The translations under genes and the position numbers were made by a program. From positions 868,001-932,000 of the forward strand of contig NZ_CP041186.1 of assembly GCF_006517175.1 (NCBI RefSeq): DNA of 64,000 nucleotides, written 5' to 3'. Of this stretch, positions 44,795-52,528 are shown piece by piece. The notes under the pieces were generated by a model that saw nothing but the letters and a program-made list of their open reading frames with translations, made no database searches and was not told the DNA's origin. Source of the DNA: Persicimonas caeni (lineage in GTDB: Bacteria; Myxococcota_A; Bradymonadia; Bradymonadales; Bradymonadaceae). The first letter of the stretch is position 1; each line of letters starts with the position of its first letter.

Positions 44795-44969
44795 GCCTTG
44801 CAGGTGCGCAACGCCTGCTATTAGGGGCGAGGCCTGAACGACTGCCTCGCGTAACTACAATTTGAGGGTCGTTTCAATCACCACAAGAGCCGCATCGAAA
44901 CGACTCCCTAATTGTTGTTCCGCGCGCAGTTCCGCGCCCCTAATAGCTGGCGTCACCCTCCTGCAAGGC
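44795..44969. repeat. Structured intergenic palindromic element A (glmM-pdxJ)
   Basis: Nested inverted repeats: outer GCCTTGCAGG (44795-44804) with CCTGCAAGGC (44960-44969); second GCTATTAGGGGCG (44817-44829) with CGCCCCTAATAGC (44935-44947), 13 bp perfect; inner GTCGTTTC (44868-44875) with GAAACGAC (44897-44904). A side hairpin GCGAGGC/GCCTCGC (44827-44833, 44844-44850) competes with the second stem. The same plan appears in element B near 50.1 kb. It may be a MITE-like element or a structured RNA; no coding capacity. Confidence 0.7.
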
Positions 44970-45001
44970 GCCCAACGAAGCCATCACTCAGGAGCTCTAC
45001 G

Positions 45002-45769
45002 ATGTCCAGCAATCGCCCAAGACTCGGCGTCAACGTCGACCACGTCGCCACCATTCGTCAGGCGCGTGGCACCCACTACCCCGACCCGGTCGCCGCCGCC
45101 TCCATCGCGGAGCTCGCCGGCGCCGACCAGATCACCATTCACCTGCGTGAAGACCGGCGCCACATCCAAGACCGCGACGTCGAGGTGTTGCGCCACACGG
45201 TCGAGACGCGGCTGAACCTCGAGATGGCCGCCACCGAGGAGATGCTCGAGATCGCCTGCCGCATCCGCCCCGACATGGTCACCCTGGTGCCCGAAAAGCG
45301 CGAAGAGCAGACCACCGAAGGTGGCCTGGCCGTCGTCGAAAACCGCGAGCGCCTCGCCGAGTACTGCGAGCGCCTGCGTGAATCCGGCGCCTACCTGAGC
45401 CTGTTCATCGACCCGGACCTCGCCCAGATCGAAGCCAGCGCCGAGCTCGGCGCCGAAATCGTCGAGCTGCACACCGGCGACTACTGCGAAGCCGCCAGCG
45501 AGTTCACCAACAAGCTCACCCCCGCCGAATTCGACCGCGACGCCGAGCTCCAGAAGCTCGTCGACGGCGCCAAACGCGCCGCCGAGCTCGACCTCGTCGT
45601 CGCCGCCGGCCACGGCCTCGACTACAAAAACGTCCTCGACGTCGCCGCCATCCCCGAATTCGAGGAGTTCAACATCGGCCACTCCATCGTCGGCCGCGCC
45701 GTCCTGGTAGGCTTCGAACGCGCCGTCCGTGAAATGATCGACGCGCTCGCTCTGGGCCGAAACGGTTGA
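45002..45769 (+). CDS. pdxJ: Pyridoxine 5'-phosphate synthase
   Basis: 255 residues from ATG 45002 (CAGGAG precedes). Family motifs: [17 protein letters not shown], the [17 protein letters not shown] strand-loop, [25 protein letters not shown] and [11 protein letters not shown], with [12 protein letters not shown] at the end. It forms pyridoxine 5'-phosphate from 1-deoxyxylulose-5-phosphate and 3-amino-2-oxopropyl phosphate in the DXP-dependent B6 pathway. It follows element A. In many Proteobacteria acpS comes next; here a tandem repeat and then nnr do. Confidence 0.97.
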   Translation: MSSNRPRLGVNVDHVATIRQARGTHYPDPVAAASIAELAGADQITIHLREDRRHIQDRDVEVLRHTVETRLNLEMAATEEMLEIACRIRPDMVTLVPEKREEQTTEGGLAVVENRERLAEYCERLRESGAYLSLFIDPDLAQIEASAELGAEIVELHTGDYCEAASEFTNKLTPAEFDRDAELQKLVDGAKRAAELDLVVAAGHGLDYKNVLDVAAIPEFEEFNIGHSIVGRAVLVGFERAVREMIDALALGRNG

Positions 45770-45840
45770 GACCAGCGATATGTTCACCACGGAGGACACG
45801 GGGAGCACGGGGAAAGGCCTCTCTTCTTCTTGCTCCTCCG

Positions 45841-46101
45841 TGGCGACCATCACGCATCGAACCCTCACAGCAAAGCACAGCCTTTGCCTTTCTCCGTGCC
45901 CCCCGTGCCCCCTGTGGTGAACCCCTATGGCGACCATCACGCTTAGAACACTCACAGCAAAACACAGCCTTTGCCTTTCTCCGTGCCCCCCGTGCCCCCT
46001 GTGGTGAACCCCTATGGCGACCATCACGCTTAGAACACTCACAGCAAAACACAGCCTTTGCCTTTCTCCGTGCCCCCCGTGCCCCCTGTGGTGAACCCTT
46101 A
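45841..46101. repeat. 87-bp tandem repeat, three copies, between pdxJ and nnr
   Basis: Units start at 45841, 45928 and 46015 (each TGGCGACCATCACGC...). The second and third are nearly identical; the first differs at several bases. Just upstream (45780-45820) lies TTCACCACGGAGGACACGG, the reverse complement of the unit's end (CCGTG...GTGGTGAA), so the array is bounded by inverted sequence. The 345-base gap 45770-46114 holds nothing else except the nnr ribosome site. Because 87 is a multiple of three, the array stays open in several frames and gives spurious ORFs. Confidence 0.92.
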
Positions 46102-46114
46102 CGAGGAGATCCAA

Positions 46115-47674
46115 ATGAAACTCGTCACGCCCGAGCAAATGCGCGAGATGGACCGTCGCACCATCGAAGAGGTCGGCATCCCCGGCATGGTTTTGATGGA
46201 GCGTGCCGCCCTGGGCGCCGTTCAGACGTTGTACGAGCACTTGCCTCAAGGCGCGCTCGGCCAGATTGGCTTTCTGTGCGGGGGCGGCAATAACGGCGGC
46301 GACGGCCTCGCCATGGCGCGCATGGTCGCCAACGACGGGTATGCGCCCGTCGTGGTGATGATGAGCGACCCCGACTCGATGCAGGGCGAAGCCGCCCAGA
46401 ACCTCGAGATCGTGCGCAACCTCAACATCCCGATCGTCGAGCTGGGCGATTGCGAGCCCGACGAGGTGTTCGCCGCGCTCGACGATCTCGGCTACTGCCT
46501 GGCGTGGTGCGACGCGCTGCTGGGTACCGGGCTCGATCGCGACGTCGAGGGCCGTTACGCCGAGGCGATCGAGTTTTTGAACCACCAGCCGTTTGTGTTC
46601 GCCGTCGATATCCCCAGCGGCGTGCACGGGCGCACCGGCCAGAAGATGGGCGTGGCGGTCGCGGCGGACGCCACGGCGACCTTCGGGGCCGTCAAACAGG
46701 GCCAGGCGCTCTACCCGGGCCGCGATCTGTGCGGCGATCTGCACGTGATCGATATCGGCATCCCGCCGTGGGTGATGAGCGAGGTGGGCCGCTCGGCCGA
46801 CCTGCTCGACGAGGCGTGGACCTTTTTGCGCATGGCGGCCCGGCCGGAGGACTACCACAAGGGCAAGAGCGGAAAGCTCCTGATCTTAGCCGGCAGCCAC
46901 GAGAAGACCGGCGCCTCGCTTCTGGCCACCCGCGGTGCGCTGCGCTCGGGCGCCGGTCTGCTCACCGTGGGCACCCACGAGGCGGTGATCCCGCACATCG
47001 CCTCCACGATCAACGAGGCGATGGCCGCCCACATGCTCTCCGACGTGCCCGACGAAAACTGTGAGGAACGCCTGCGCGAGTTTCTGCAGGACATGGACGC
47101 CGTGGGCATGGGCCCGGGCATCGGCACCTCCGACGGCTCGCGCCAGGCCCTGCACGCCGTGCTCGAAAGCGACGTCGACGCCGCCGTCTTCGACGCCGAC
47201 GCCCTCACCCTGCTCGCCAAAGAAGACGACTACGCCAAGCTTCGCGGGTTCGCCCAAGACGCCACCGTCGTCCTGACCCCGCACCCGGGCGAAATGTCCC
47301 GTCTGTGCCGCTGCGAGATCTCCGAGATCTTGGCCGATCCCGTCGGCAAGGCGACCGAACTCGCCGACGAGACCGGCGCCACGATCGTGCTCAAGGGCGC
47401 GGCCACCGTCGTCGCCTCCCCCAACGGCCGCGTGGGCATCAACAGCACCGGCAACCCGGGCATGGCCACCGGCGGCGTGGGCGACGTGCTCACCGGCATC
47501 CTCACCGCACGACTGGCCGAAGGAAGCGAAGCGCCCTTCGACGCCGTGTGCCTGGCGGTGTATGCTCACGGAGCGGCGGGAGACCTCGCCGCCCAGGAAC
47601 TCGGCGAGCGCGGCATGGGCGCGGTCGATCTTGCAGAAGCCCTGCCGCAGGTGTGGAAACAACTCGCCGAATAA
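46115..47674 (+). CDS. nnr: Bifunctional NAD(P)H-hydrate epimerase / dehydratase
   Basis: 519 residues from ATG 46115, with GAGGAGA before it. The N-terminal YjeF epimerase domain has MREMDRRTIEEVGIPGMVLM and the dinucleotide-binding CGGGNNGGDGLAMAR. The C-terminal kinase-fold dehydratase domain has AGSHEKTGASLLATRGALRSGAGL, LTPHPGEMSRL and NSTGNPGMATGGVGDVLTG. Together they repair damaged hydrated NAD(P)H: one half interconverts R and S forms, the other dehydrates the S form using ADP. Full family length, no anomaly. Confidence 0.96.
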   Translation: MKLVTPEQMREMDRRTIEEVGIPGMVLMERAALGAVQTLYEHLPQGALGQIGFLCGGGNNGGDGLAMARMVANDGYAPVVVMMSDPDSMQGEAAQNLEIVRNLNIPIVELGDCEPDEVFAALDDLGYCLAWCDALLGTGLDRDVEGRYAEAIEFLNHQPFVFAVDIPSGVHGRTGQKMGVAVAADATATFGAVKQGQALYPGRDLCGDLHVIDIGIPPWVMSEVGRSADLLDEAWTFLRMAARPEDYHKGKSGKLLILAGSHEKTGASLLATRGALRSGAGLLTVGTHEAVIPHIASTINEAMAAHMLSDVPDENCEERLREFLQDMDAVGMGPGIGTSDGSRQALHAVLESDVDAAVFDADALTLLAKEDDYAKLRGFAQDATVVLTPHPGEMSRLCRCEISEILADPVGKATELADETGATIVLKGAATVVASPNGRVGINSTGNPGMATGGVGDVLTGILTARLAEGSEAPFDAVCLAVYAHGAAGDLAAQELGERGMGAVDLAEALPQVWKQLAE

Positions 47675-47691
47675 TGCCCCTCGAGCGGCTC

Positions 47692-47735
47692 GAGACAGGC
47701 ATGGGTCACCTGCAAAACCTGCCGAGCCTTGTCTC
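47692..47735 (+). terminator. Hairpin downstream of nnr
   Basis: GAGACA and GGC (47692-47700) pair with GCC and TGTCTC (47726-47735), with one bulged T. The loop holds another CCTGC-type repeat (ACCTGCAAAACCTGCC). It lies 18 bases after the nnr stop. A clean T-tract is missing (CTTCAG). The remainder of the gap to 47900 is AT-richer and likely holds the promoter of the next gene. Confidence 0.5.
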
Positions 47736-47900
47736 TTCAGTGATTTTCACGTATCAGCAAGTATATCCAATCGCGACAGTTCGACCCCGACAACGCGTTC
47801 TGCGAGAGATCACCTCGATCTCGAGGCGACCGTTCGAAAGCCGAATTTTTGACCGATTGGTCTTCATTAAGTCTGAGTACTGAACCTGAGGAGTCTCGAG

Positions 47901-48689
47901 ATGAATTCGAAGTTGATCACGTTGTTGCTCGTCGCTTTTGTCGCGTTCCCCCTGGCCGGATGTGATAAAAAGGCCGAAGAAGGCGGTGAGAAAGCCGGCG
48001 AAGAGCAGGCCGCTGCTGAGGAAGCCGGCGACGAAGAAGCCAAAGGTGAAGAGGAGGCCAAAGAAGAAGAGGCCGCCCTCACCGCCGAGCAGTTCGCCAC
48101 GAAGCTGACTCCGACCGCCTGCGAGGCGATCGACCAGTGCAAGAACGAGAAGATCAAGTCCGCCACCAGCACCATGGTGATGTTCGCCGGCGGCATGATG
48201 GCCATGAAGGACAAAGAGCTCGCCAAGAAGCTCGAGCCGATTGGCAAGAAGCTCAAAGAAGAGAAGCGCTACTACCTCAACGAAGGTGAGTGCAACACCG
48301 TCTTCGGTGCCTTCACCCAGGGCTCGGGCTTCGACCCGAAGGCCCTGACCGCCAAGGTCGGCAAGACCATCGAATTCGACGCCGCCAAAGCGCAAGAGTG
48401 TCTCGACAACATGAAGTCGATCGACGCGTGCGAAAAAGAGGTCAAGCTCGAAAAAGAGCTGAAGATGCCCGAGATCGACAAGGTCATGAAAGAGGCCAAC
48501 CTCGAGCAGAGCCTGGCCGCGTGTGAAGCCGCCATCGTCGGTAAAGTCGCCGAAGGTGAAGCGTGCGAAGAGGCCTACGAGTGTGCCGGCGAAGACATGA
48601 AGTGCTCGGCCGCCAAAGACGCCGAGCCCAAGGAAGGCGAAGAACCCAAGAAGACCTGCCAAGCCAAGATGGCCAAAGCCGCCAAATAA
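47901..48689 (+). CDS. Acidic, Cys-containing lipoprotein of unknown function
   Basis: 262 residues. The signal (LITLLLVAFVAFPLAGC) has lipobox LAGC with Cys 21. A 40-residue Glu/Ala/Lys spacer follows, then a helical domain with about nine Cys (CEAIDQC, NEGECNTVF, QECLDNMKSIDACEK, SLAACEAAIV, CEEAYECAGEDMKC). The AVGEACEEAYEC-like end resembles Cys motifs in many myxobacterial lipoproteins (G..C..d..C......C). I know no named family. Good ribosome site (GAGGAG is just upstream in CTGAGGAGTCTCGAG). Single gene. Confidence 0.75.
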   Translation: MNSKLITLLLVAFVAFPLAGCDKKAEEGGEKAGEEQAAAEEAGDEEAKGEEEAKEEEAALTAEQFATKLTPTACEAIDQCKNEKIKSATSTMVMFAGGMMAMKDKELAKKLEPIGKKLKEEKRYYLNEGECNTVFGAFTQGSGFDPKALTAKVGKTIEFDAAKAQECLDNMKSIDACEKEVKLEKELKMPEIDKVMKEANLEQSLAACEAAIVGKVAEGEACEEAYECAGEDMKCSAAKDAEPKEGEEPKKTCQAKMAKAAK

Positions 48690-48742
48690 TTGGCTTTTGA
48701 CCAGCCCCACGTAGGTCTTCGCAGCCCGATGCCATCGTCAGG

Positions 48743-50020
48743 ATGAGCCGTAACGTAGTAGTAAAGCGCGTCATGAACTGGATGAGCATCGGGCTGCTTT
48801 TTGCCCTTGTGGCAGCCTGCTCCGATCCCTACGAGGAGACAGGCCCCGCCGACCTGATCGAGGTCGGCCAACTCTGCACGCCGTCGACCGACGGCTGCCC
48901 CGACACCACCCGCCTCGAGCGCACCAGCGCCCTGGGCGCCAACCGCCTCGACTTCAAATTATCCAACGAAGGCGACGCGGTCGCCGAGATCTCCGTGGCG
49001 GCGCTTCCGCCCGCCTCCGCCCCCGCCTCCGACGTCGGCGACGCCGGCGACACCGGCCCGAACTTGCCCGCCGTCGAACTCGTCTCTCGAAGCTACACCC
49101 TCGAACCGGGCGAATGGATCGCCGATCGCTTCGTGCAGGAGGCTCTCTTCACCCGCGCCGCCTTCGACATCGAACTGCGCTGCGACGGCTGCACTGCCCG
49201 CCTCGACTACGCCCTGGGCTCCGAGCCCCTCGAATGCCGCGCCGACGACGACTGCAGCGGCGGCTGGCTCTGCCGCGAATCCGTCGGACGCTGCGTCGAA
49301 TGCCTCGACGACAACGACTGCGCCGAAACCCAGACCTGCTCGCTGACGACCTACCGCTGCGGTCCCGACGAAGCCAGCGGCTGCGCCCAAGCAAGCCCCG
49401 GCGCCCCCCTCGACGCCCCGGTTCCGCTCGCTCTGGGCGCGCTGCTTTTATGCGCACTCCTCCTTCGCCACCGCCGCCACGCCCCCCACCTCCTCGCCCT
49501 GCTCGCCGCCGGCGGCATTTTCGCCACAGCCTCGACCGCCCGCGCCGAGCCCCCCCGCGCCGCCTTCAACCTGGGCGTCGGCTCACGCTTCCTGACCGGC
49601 GAGCTCGGCGCGCAGACCGAGCGCGGCATCGGCATCAGCGTCTCCCAGGAGCTACGCACCACCTACTTCGGCGGCCGCGTCGAGCTCGGCGCCAGCTACT
49701 TTTTGACCACCCAGGACGCCCCGCCGCTCTCCCACGAACTCGAGATGTACTCGGTCGCCATCGGCCCGCAGGCCTATATCCCCGCCGGACCTTTCCAGCT
49801 CGTCGTCGGCCTCGACTACCGCCACGTCGGCCTCGTCTCCAACAGCCTCGTGCGCTTCACCGGCCCCGACGTCAACTACGGCGCCGCCGGCGGCTCGGTC
49901 GAAGTCCGCTACCGCCTCGCGCCGCTGGAGCTCATGCTGCGCGGCGGCTACCACCCGGTCTTCGGGCTCGACAGCGCGCTCTTCTCGATCGATCTGGCGG
50001 TGGGATTGGCGGCTGAATAG
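48743..50020 (+). CDS. Fused lipoprotein plus outer-membrane barrel with internal CTERM-like and signal segments
   Basis: 425 residues in one frame, with four parts. (1) Lipoprotein signal with lipobox VAAC (Cys 26). (2) A beta/Cys-rich region ending in two C..D.DC-type motifs (CRADDDCSGGWLCRES, CVECLDDNDC), about residues 150-215. (3) A hydrophobic helix plus Arg cluster (PLALGALLLCALLLRHRRH), like the C-terminal MYXO-CTERM/GlyGly-CTERM sorting tail. (4) At once a second signal-like stretch (LLALLAAGGIFATASTARA) and a C-terminal beta-barrel of about 150 residues. This looks like two secreted-protein genes joined in frame. A separate internal start cannot be excluded. Confidence 0.7.
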   Translation: MSRNVVVKRVMNWMSIGLLFALVAACSDPYEETGPADLIEVGQLCTPSTDGCPDTTRLERTSALGANRLDFKLSNEGDAVAEISVAALPPASAPASDVGDAGDTGPNLPAVELVSRSYTLEPGEWIADRFVQEALFTRAAFDIELRCDGCTARLDYALGSEPLECRADDDCSGGWLCRESVGRCVECLDDNDCAETQTCSLTTYRCGPDEASGCAQASPGAPLDAPVPLALGALLLCALLLRHRRHAPHLLALLAAGGIFATASTARAEPPRAAFNLGVGSRFLTGELGAQTERGIGISVSQELRTTYFGGRVELGASYFLTTQDAPPLSHELEMYSVAIGPQAYIPAGPFQLVVGLDYRHVGLVSNSLVRFTGPDVNYGAAGGSVEVRYRLAPLELMLRGGYHPVFGLDSALFSIDLAVGLAAE

Positions 50021-50046
50021 CTGCCTTCGGTTCGTCCCCGCCCCCA

Positions 50047-50277
50047 GCTTGTGTGGTCGTCCACCGATGGCCTTGCCGAAAAGTAGCGCCATCTAAATGG
50101 GGCGCGCTGGACAACGCGCGATAAGGACATGAGGGCTGCGAATTGCGGCGCCCAGCTTGTTGTGAGCAGCGCCACTCAGGCCACGGCGACCCGAACTCGC
50201 GAACATGCAACCCCTATGTCCTTAACGCCCGCTGTTCAGGGCGCCCCATCTAGCGGGCGTTGCTTCTCTGCAAGGCC
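50047..50277. repeat. Structured intergenic palindromic element B
   Basis: Outer stem GGCCTTGC (50069-50076) with GCAAGGCC (50270-50277). Second stem around ATGGGGCGC (50097-50105) with GCGCCCCAT (50241-50249), extending to CTA/TAG with one mismatch. Inner stem TAAGGACAT (50122-50130) with ATGTCCTTA (50216-50224). The plan matches element A. The 5' flank GCTTGTGTGGTCGTC (50047-50061) recurs exactly in element C. It fills most of the gap between the fused lipoprotein/barrel gene and the membrane protein at 50304. Confidence 0.75.
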
Positions 50278-50303
50278 TCCAGTGTTGCCCGACCGCGGTC
50301 CTC

Positions 50304-50747
50304 TCACGCGTCTGCCCGATCTGCCTCGCTGCCCTCCCCTTCAATCGAACTCACTTCCAGCTCACGCACTGCCAGCGCCCAATCGGTGATGGCCACGAAG
50401 AAGCCCGTGACAGCCATAACCGGAAGGTCGAAAAAGAACGTGCCAAGCCACGCGGTTTCTGAACTCCCACTGCGACTCGCCCCGAAGAGCTCGATGGCGT
50501 AAGCGAACTTCAAGACCGCAAAGGGACCCAAAATGCGCAAGAGGCCAACCACGACGGCCTTTTTCGTTTCTCCGTGGTGGAAATGGAGAGAGGGAGCCCC
50601 CAAACCGAAGAGGCCGAGCCCCAGAAAAAACAGTGGCTCGGAGGCATAGCCGGTCACCAGCAACGCCAAAGCCGCGCAGTCAGCTAAGAACAGCTGCCAA
50701 CCGTACCAGCTGACTTTGCGCTCCGAATACTGCGTATCGGTGTTCAT
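50304..50747 (-). CDS. Integral membrane protein of unknown function
   Basis: 147 residues with four hydrophobic segments: FLADCAALALLVTG, PLFFLGLGLFGLGAPSL, AVVVGLLRILGPFAVL and FFFDLPVMAVTGFFVAITDWAL. A HFHHGETKK loop lies between helices two and three. The C-terminus is acidic and cytosolic-looking. No recognised family. It is a lone minus-strand gene flanked by elements B and C; its base composition is less GC-rich than its neighbours, which together with the repeats hints at an acquired or rearranged spot. Confidence 0.6.
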   Translation of the reverse strand: MNTDTQYSERKVSWYGWQLFLADCAALALLVTGYASEPLFFLGLGLFGLGAPSLHFHHGETKKAVVVGLLRILGPFAVLKFAYAIELFGASRSGSSETAWLGTFFFDLPVMAVTGFFVAITDWALAVRELEVSSIEGEGSEADRADA

Positions 50748-51039
50748 GTGTGCCCCTCATCAGTTCATAGGGTCCGCTCGGCATGCGATCGTGCTGTGGT
50801 TCGTCTTATAATTGCAACTAATCGGCTCAACACGGACAAGGCGTATATTTATTCGAATGCGGTTGCACGATTGACCGCTCGTCAAGACGTCGTACGTCGA
50901 CCACGCGGGGTCGATAAAAATAATCCACGTGAAGCAATTGCCTTAGCAACAGCCACATCTCACGCCCCTCATTGTTCCACGTGGATCATGCAGCCCACGA
51001 CGCTTGCGCACGAGGACAAGATGTTCTCGCACCGAAAAA
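50748..51039. other. Gene-free region with CACGTG palindromes
   Basis: No convincing ORF. The stretch is AT-richer than average (for example TATATTTATTCG near 50842-50853). It contains CCACGTG (50925-50931) and the perfect palindrome TCCACGTGGA (50976-50985), 51 bases apart. It would hold the promoter of the membrane-protein gene at 50747. Together with the terminator and element C it makes up the 393-base gap to 51140. Confidence 0.5.
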
Positions 51040-51057
51040 GGGGCCGACCGAGGCCCC
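51040..51057 (-). terminator. Rho-independent terminator of the outer-membrane protein gene
   Basis: GGGGCC (51040-51045) and GGCCCC (51052-51057) form a 6-bp stem with a 6-base loop. On the minus strand TTTTT follows (51039-51035). It lies about 83 bases past the stop at 51141, beyond element C. Confidence 0.8.
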
Positions 51058-51058
51058 C

Positions 51059-51133
51059 GCTTGTGTGGTCGTCTAGCGACAGCCTTGCAGGACAGTAGCG
51101 CCACCTAAATGGGGCGCTACTCCTCGGCAAGGC
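51059..51133. repeat. Palindromic element C (short form)
   Basis: Outer GCCTTGC (51082-51088) with GCAAGGC (51127-51133); inner AGTAGCGCC (51094-51102) with GGCGCTACT (51113-51121). Its 5' flank GCTTGTGTGGTCGTC (51059-51073) and the core AGTAGCGCC-A-CTAAATGGGGCGC are shared with element B, so C looks like B with its centre deleted. It sits just after the stop of the outer-membrane protein gene (minus strand). Confidence 0.75.
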
Positions 51134-51140
51134 CTCTCGC

Positions 51141-52358
51141 CTACTGCTCCTCCGTCGTCTCCTTCGTCTCCCCCTCTTTCGTCTCCCCCTCTTTCGTCTC
51201 CCCCTCCAACGTCTCCTCCAACGCGTCGGCCTTCTGGCGCAGCTCTTTGGCCTTCGCCTCGGCCTCGGCGGCCTCCTTGCGCATCTTTTGGAGCTTTTCA
51301 GCCGGCGTGGGCTCGGGGGCTTTGTCGGGCTCGATGAGGGTGTACTTGAAGGTCAAAAGCAGGTTGTTCTGGATTTGGGTGGCGTCCAACAGCTGCGGAT
51401 CTTTGAGCACGTTGAGCTTGTAGTTGACGCCCAGCCACTCGACGACGGCCATCTCGAGGCCGGCGTGCAGGCCCCAGCGCATCAGCTCGAGGGCGTCGCG
51501 GTCCTGGTCGTCGTTGTTCAAGAAGGGAATCAGCGCGCTGGCGCCGGCGCGGTAGGTGAATTTGCCCGAGCCGAGCTTGCCTTCGACGCCGGTGAATCCT
51601 TCGAGGCCGCCCTGGTAGACGTTGTCGAGCTCGACGAGTTCGATGACGTCGGTGGCGTCGTCGTCCTTGTTGGCGATGACCCCTCTCGCGAAGGTCTCGC
51701 GGGCGCCGGCGCCCAGGCGGATCTTCCAGGTGATCTTGTCACCACGCACCGGCTCGGCGAACACGCCGACCGACTCGTTGAGCGTGAGCGGCTCGAAAGA
51801 CTCGGACAGCTCCACCTCGGTGACGCCGGTCAGCGTCTGGGTGGTCCCGTCGAGCCTGGCGATCGCGTAGTCTTTGGGCTCGGCGGTCACGATCGTGGTG
51901 TCGAACAGGCTCGACTCGAGGTTGAACCGAGCGAAGGGGCCGAGCCAGTCGAGGGCGAAGTAGTTGTAGAGGCTCTCGTAGTCGATCTGGTCGTTGCTCT
52001 TGACGAAGCGCTCCAACGACGGAGTGCGCGCCCAGCTCTCGTTGACCGTGAGCGTGTTCTGCCACAGGTTCCGCCCGTGGATATACTCCAGGCCGCCGGT
52101 GACCCCGAGGCTGAACAGCGTCGAGAAGCCGTCGATCTCGCCGACGACGTCCTCGTTCTGGGTCACGCTGACGCTCGCCGCGGTCGACAACGTGGCGTCG
52201 AGATTCTCTTTGTCCTTCTTATTTTTGACCTGCTCGGAGGTCACGTACTGGGTGACGTCCTCCGATTTGACCTGCGCCTGCGCCGTCGCTCCGGCGAACA
52301 GCCCCCCGACAATAACTCCCGCAAAAAGGGCCCTGCGGCCCGCCATCGTACTTCTCAT
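51141..52358 (-). CDS. Outer-membrane protein, DUF3078-like, with coiled-coil tail
   Basis: 405 residues. A signal peptide (ALFAGVIVGGLFAGATAQA) precedes a mature domain of alternating amphipathic strands (LSTAASVSVTQNEDVVG, SLGVTGGLEYIHGRNLWQNTL, YNYFALDWLGPFARFNLESSLF) ending LLLTFKYTLIE. That pattern fits a beta-barrel and resembles DUF3078 proteins of Bacteroidetes. A 75-residue tail follows, first a coiled coil (EKLQKMRKEAAEAEAKAKEL), then GETKE repeats. The tail would lie in the periplasm. Function unknown. Confidence 0.68.
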   Translation of the reverse strand: MRSTMAGRRALFAGVIVGGLFAGATAQAQVKSEDVTQYVTSEQVKNKKDKENLDATLSTAASVSVTQNEDVVGEIDGFSTLFSLGVTGGLEYIHGRNLWQNTLTVNESWARTPSLERFVKSNDQIDYESLYNYFALDWLGPFARFNLESSLFDTTIVTAEPKDYAIARLDGTTQTLTGVTEVELSESFEPLTLNESVGVFAEPVRGDKITWKIRLGAGARETFARGVIANKDDDATDVIELVELDNVYQGGLEGFTGVEGKLGSGKFTYRAGASALIPFLNNDDQDRDALELMRWGLHAGLEMAVVEWLGVNYKLNVLKDPQLLDATQIQNNLLLTFKYTLIEPDKAPEPTPAEKLQKMRKEAAEAEAKAKELRQKADALEETLEGETKEGETKEGETKETTEEQ

Positions 52359-52416
52359 CTCGATGCCTCAATGTTGAACTAAGATTTGTCGCGGGCGCGA
52401 CCCTAGGCAAAAGAAA

Positions 52417-52452
52417 AGGAGCAGACAACCGAAACCCTCGGCCGCCGCTCCT
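52417..52452 (-). terminator. Terminator between acidic-protein gene and outer-membrane protein gene
   Basis: AGGAGC (52417-52422) pairs with GCTCCT (52447-52452), with further GC-rich pairing possible inside. On the minus strand TTTTCTTTT follows. It is downstream of the minus-strand gene ending at 52529. Confidence 0.65.
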
Positions 52453-52464
52453 CAACGCTGTCGC

Positions 52465-52525
52465 ACTCTTTTTCTCTCTTACTCTCTCACTTCTTTACTT
52501 TTTTACTTCTTTACTCTTTTGCTCG
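52465..52525. repeat. Pyrimidine-rich short repeats
   Basis: Runs such as CTCTTACTCTCTCACTTCTTTACTTTTTTACTTC repeat units of TTTACTTC / TTTACTC. They match the right arm of the quasi-palindrome at 8256-8490, 44 kb away, here in the same orientation but without the purine arm. Confidence 0.65.
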
Positions 52526-52528
52526 CTC

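Noticed and set aside
44795-45001. A known riboswitch upstream of pdxJ
   Set aside because: The nested palindromes do not match any consensus I know, and the same architecture downstream of unrelated genes argues for a dispersed element.
45766-46293. Plus-strand ORF made of the 87-bp repeat
   Set aside because: It consists of three translated repeat units and runs out of frame into nnr; no ribosome site.
44984-46858. 624-codon minus-strand frame across pdxJ, the 87-bp repeat and nnr
   Set aside because: It joins shadows of two real genes through the repeat, whose period is a multiple of three. The repeated GHGGHGE peptide is a known artefact of such repeats.
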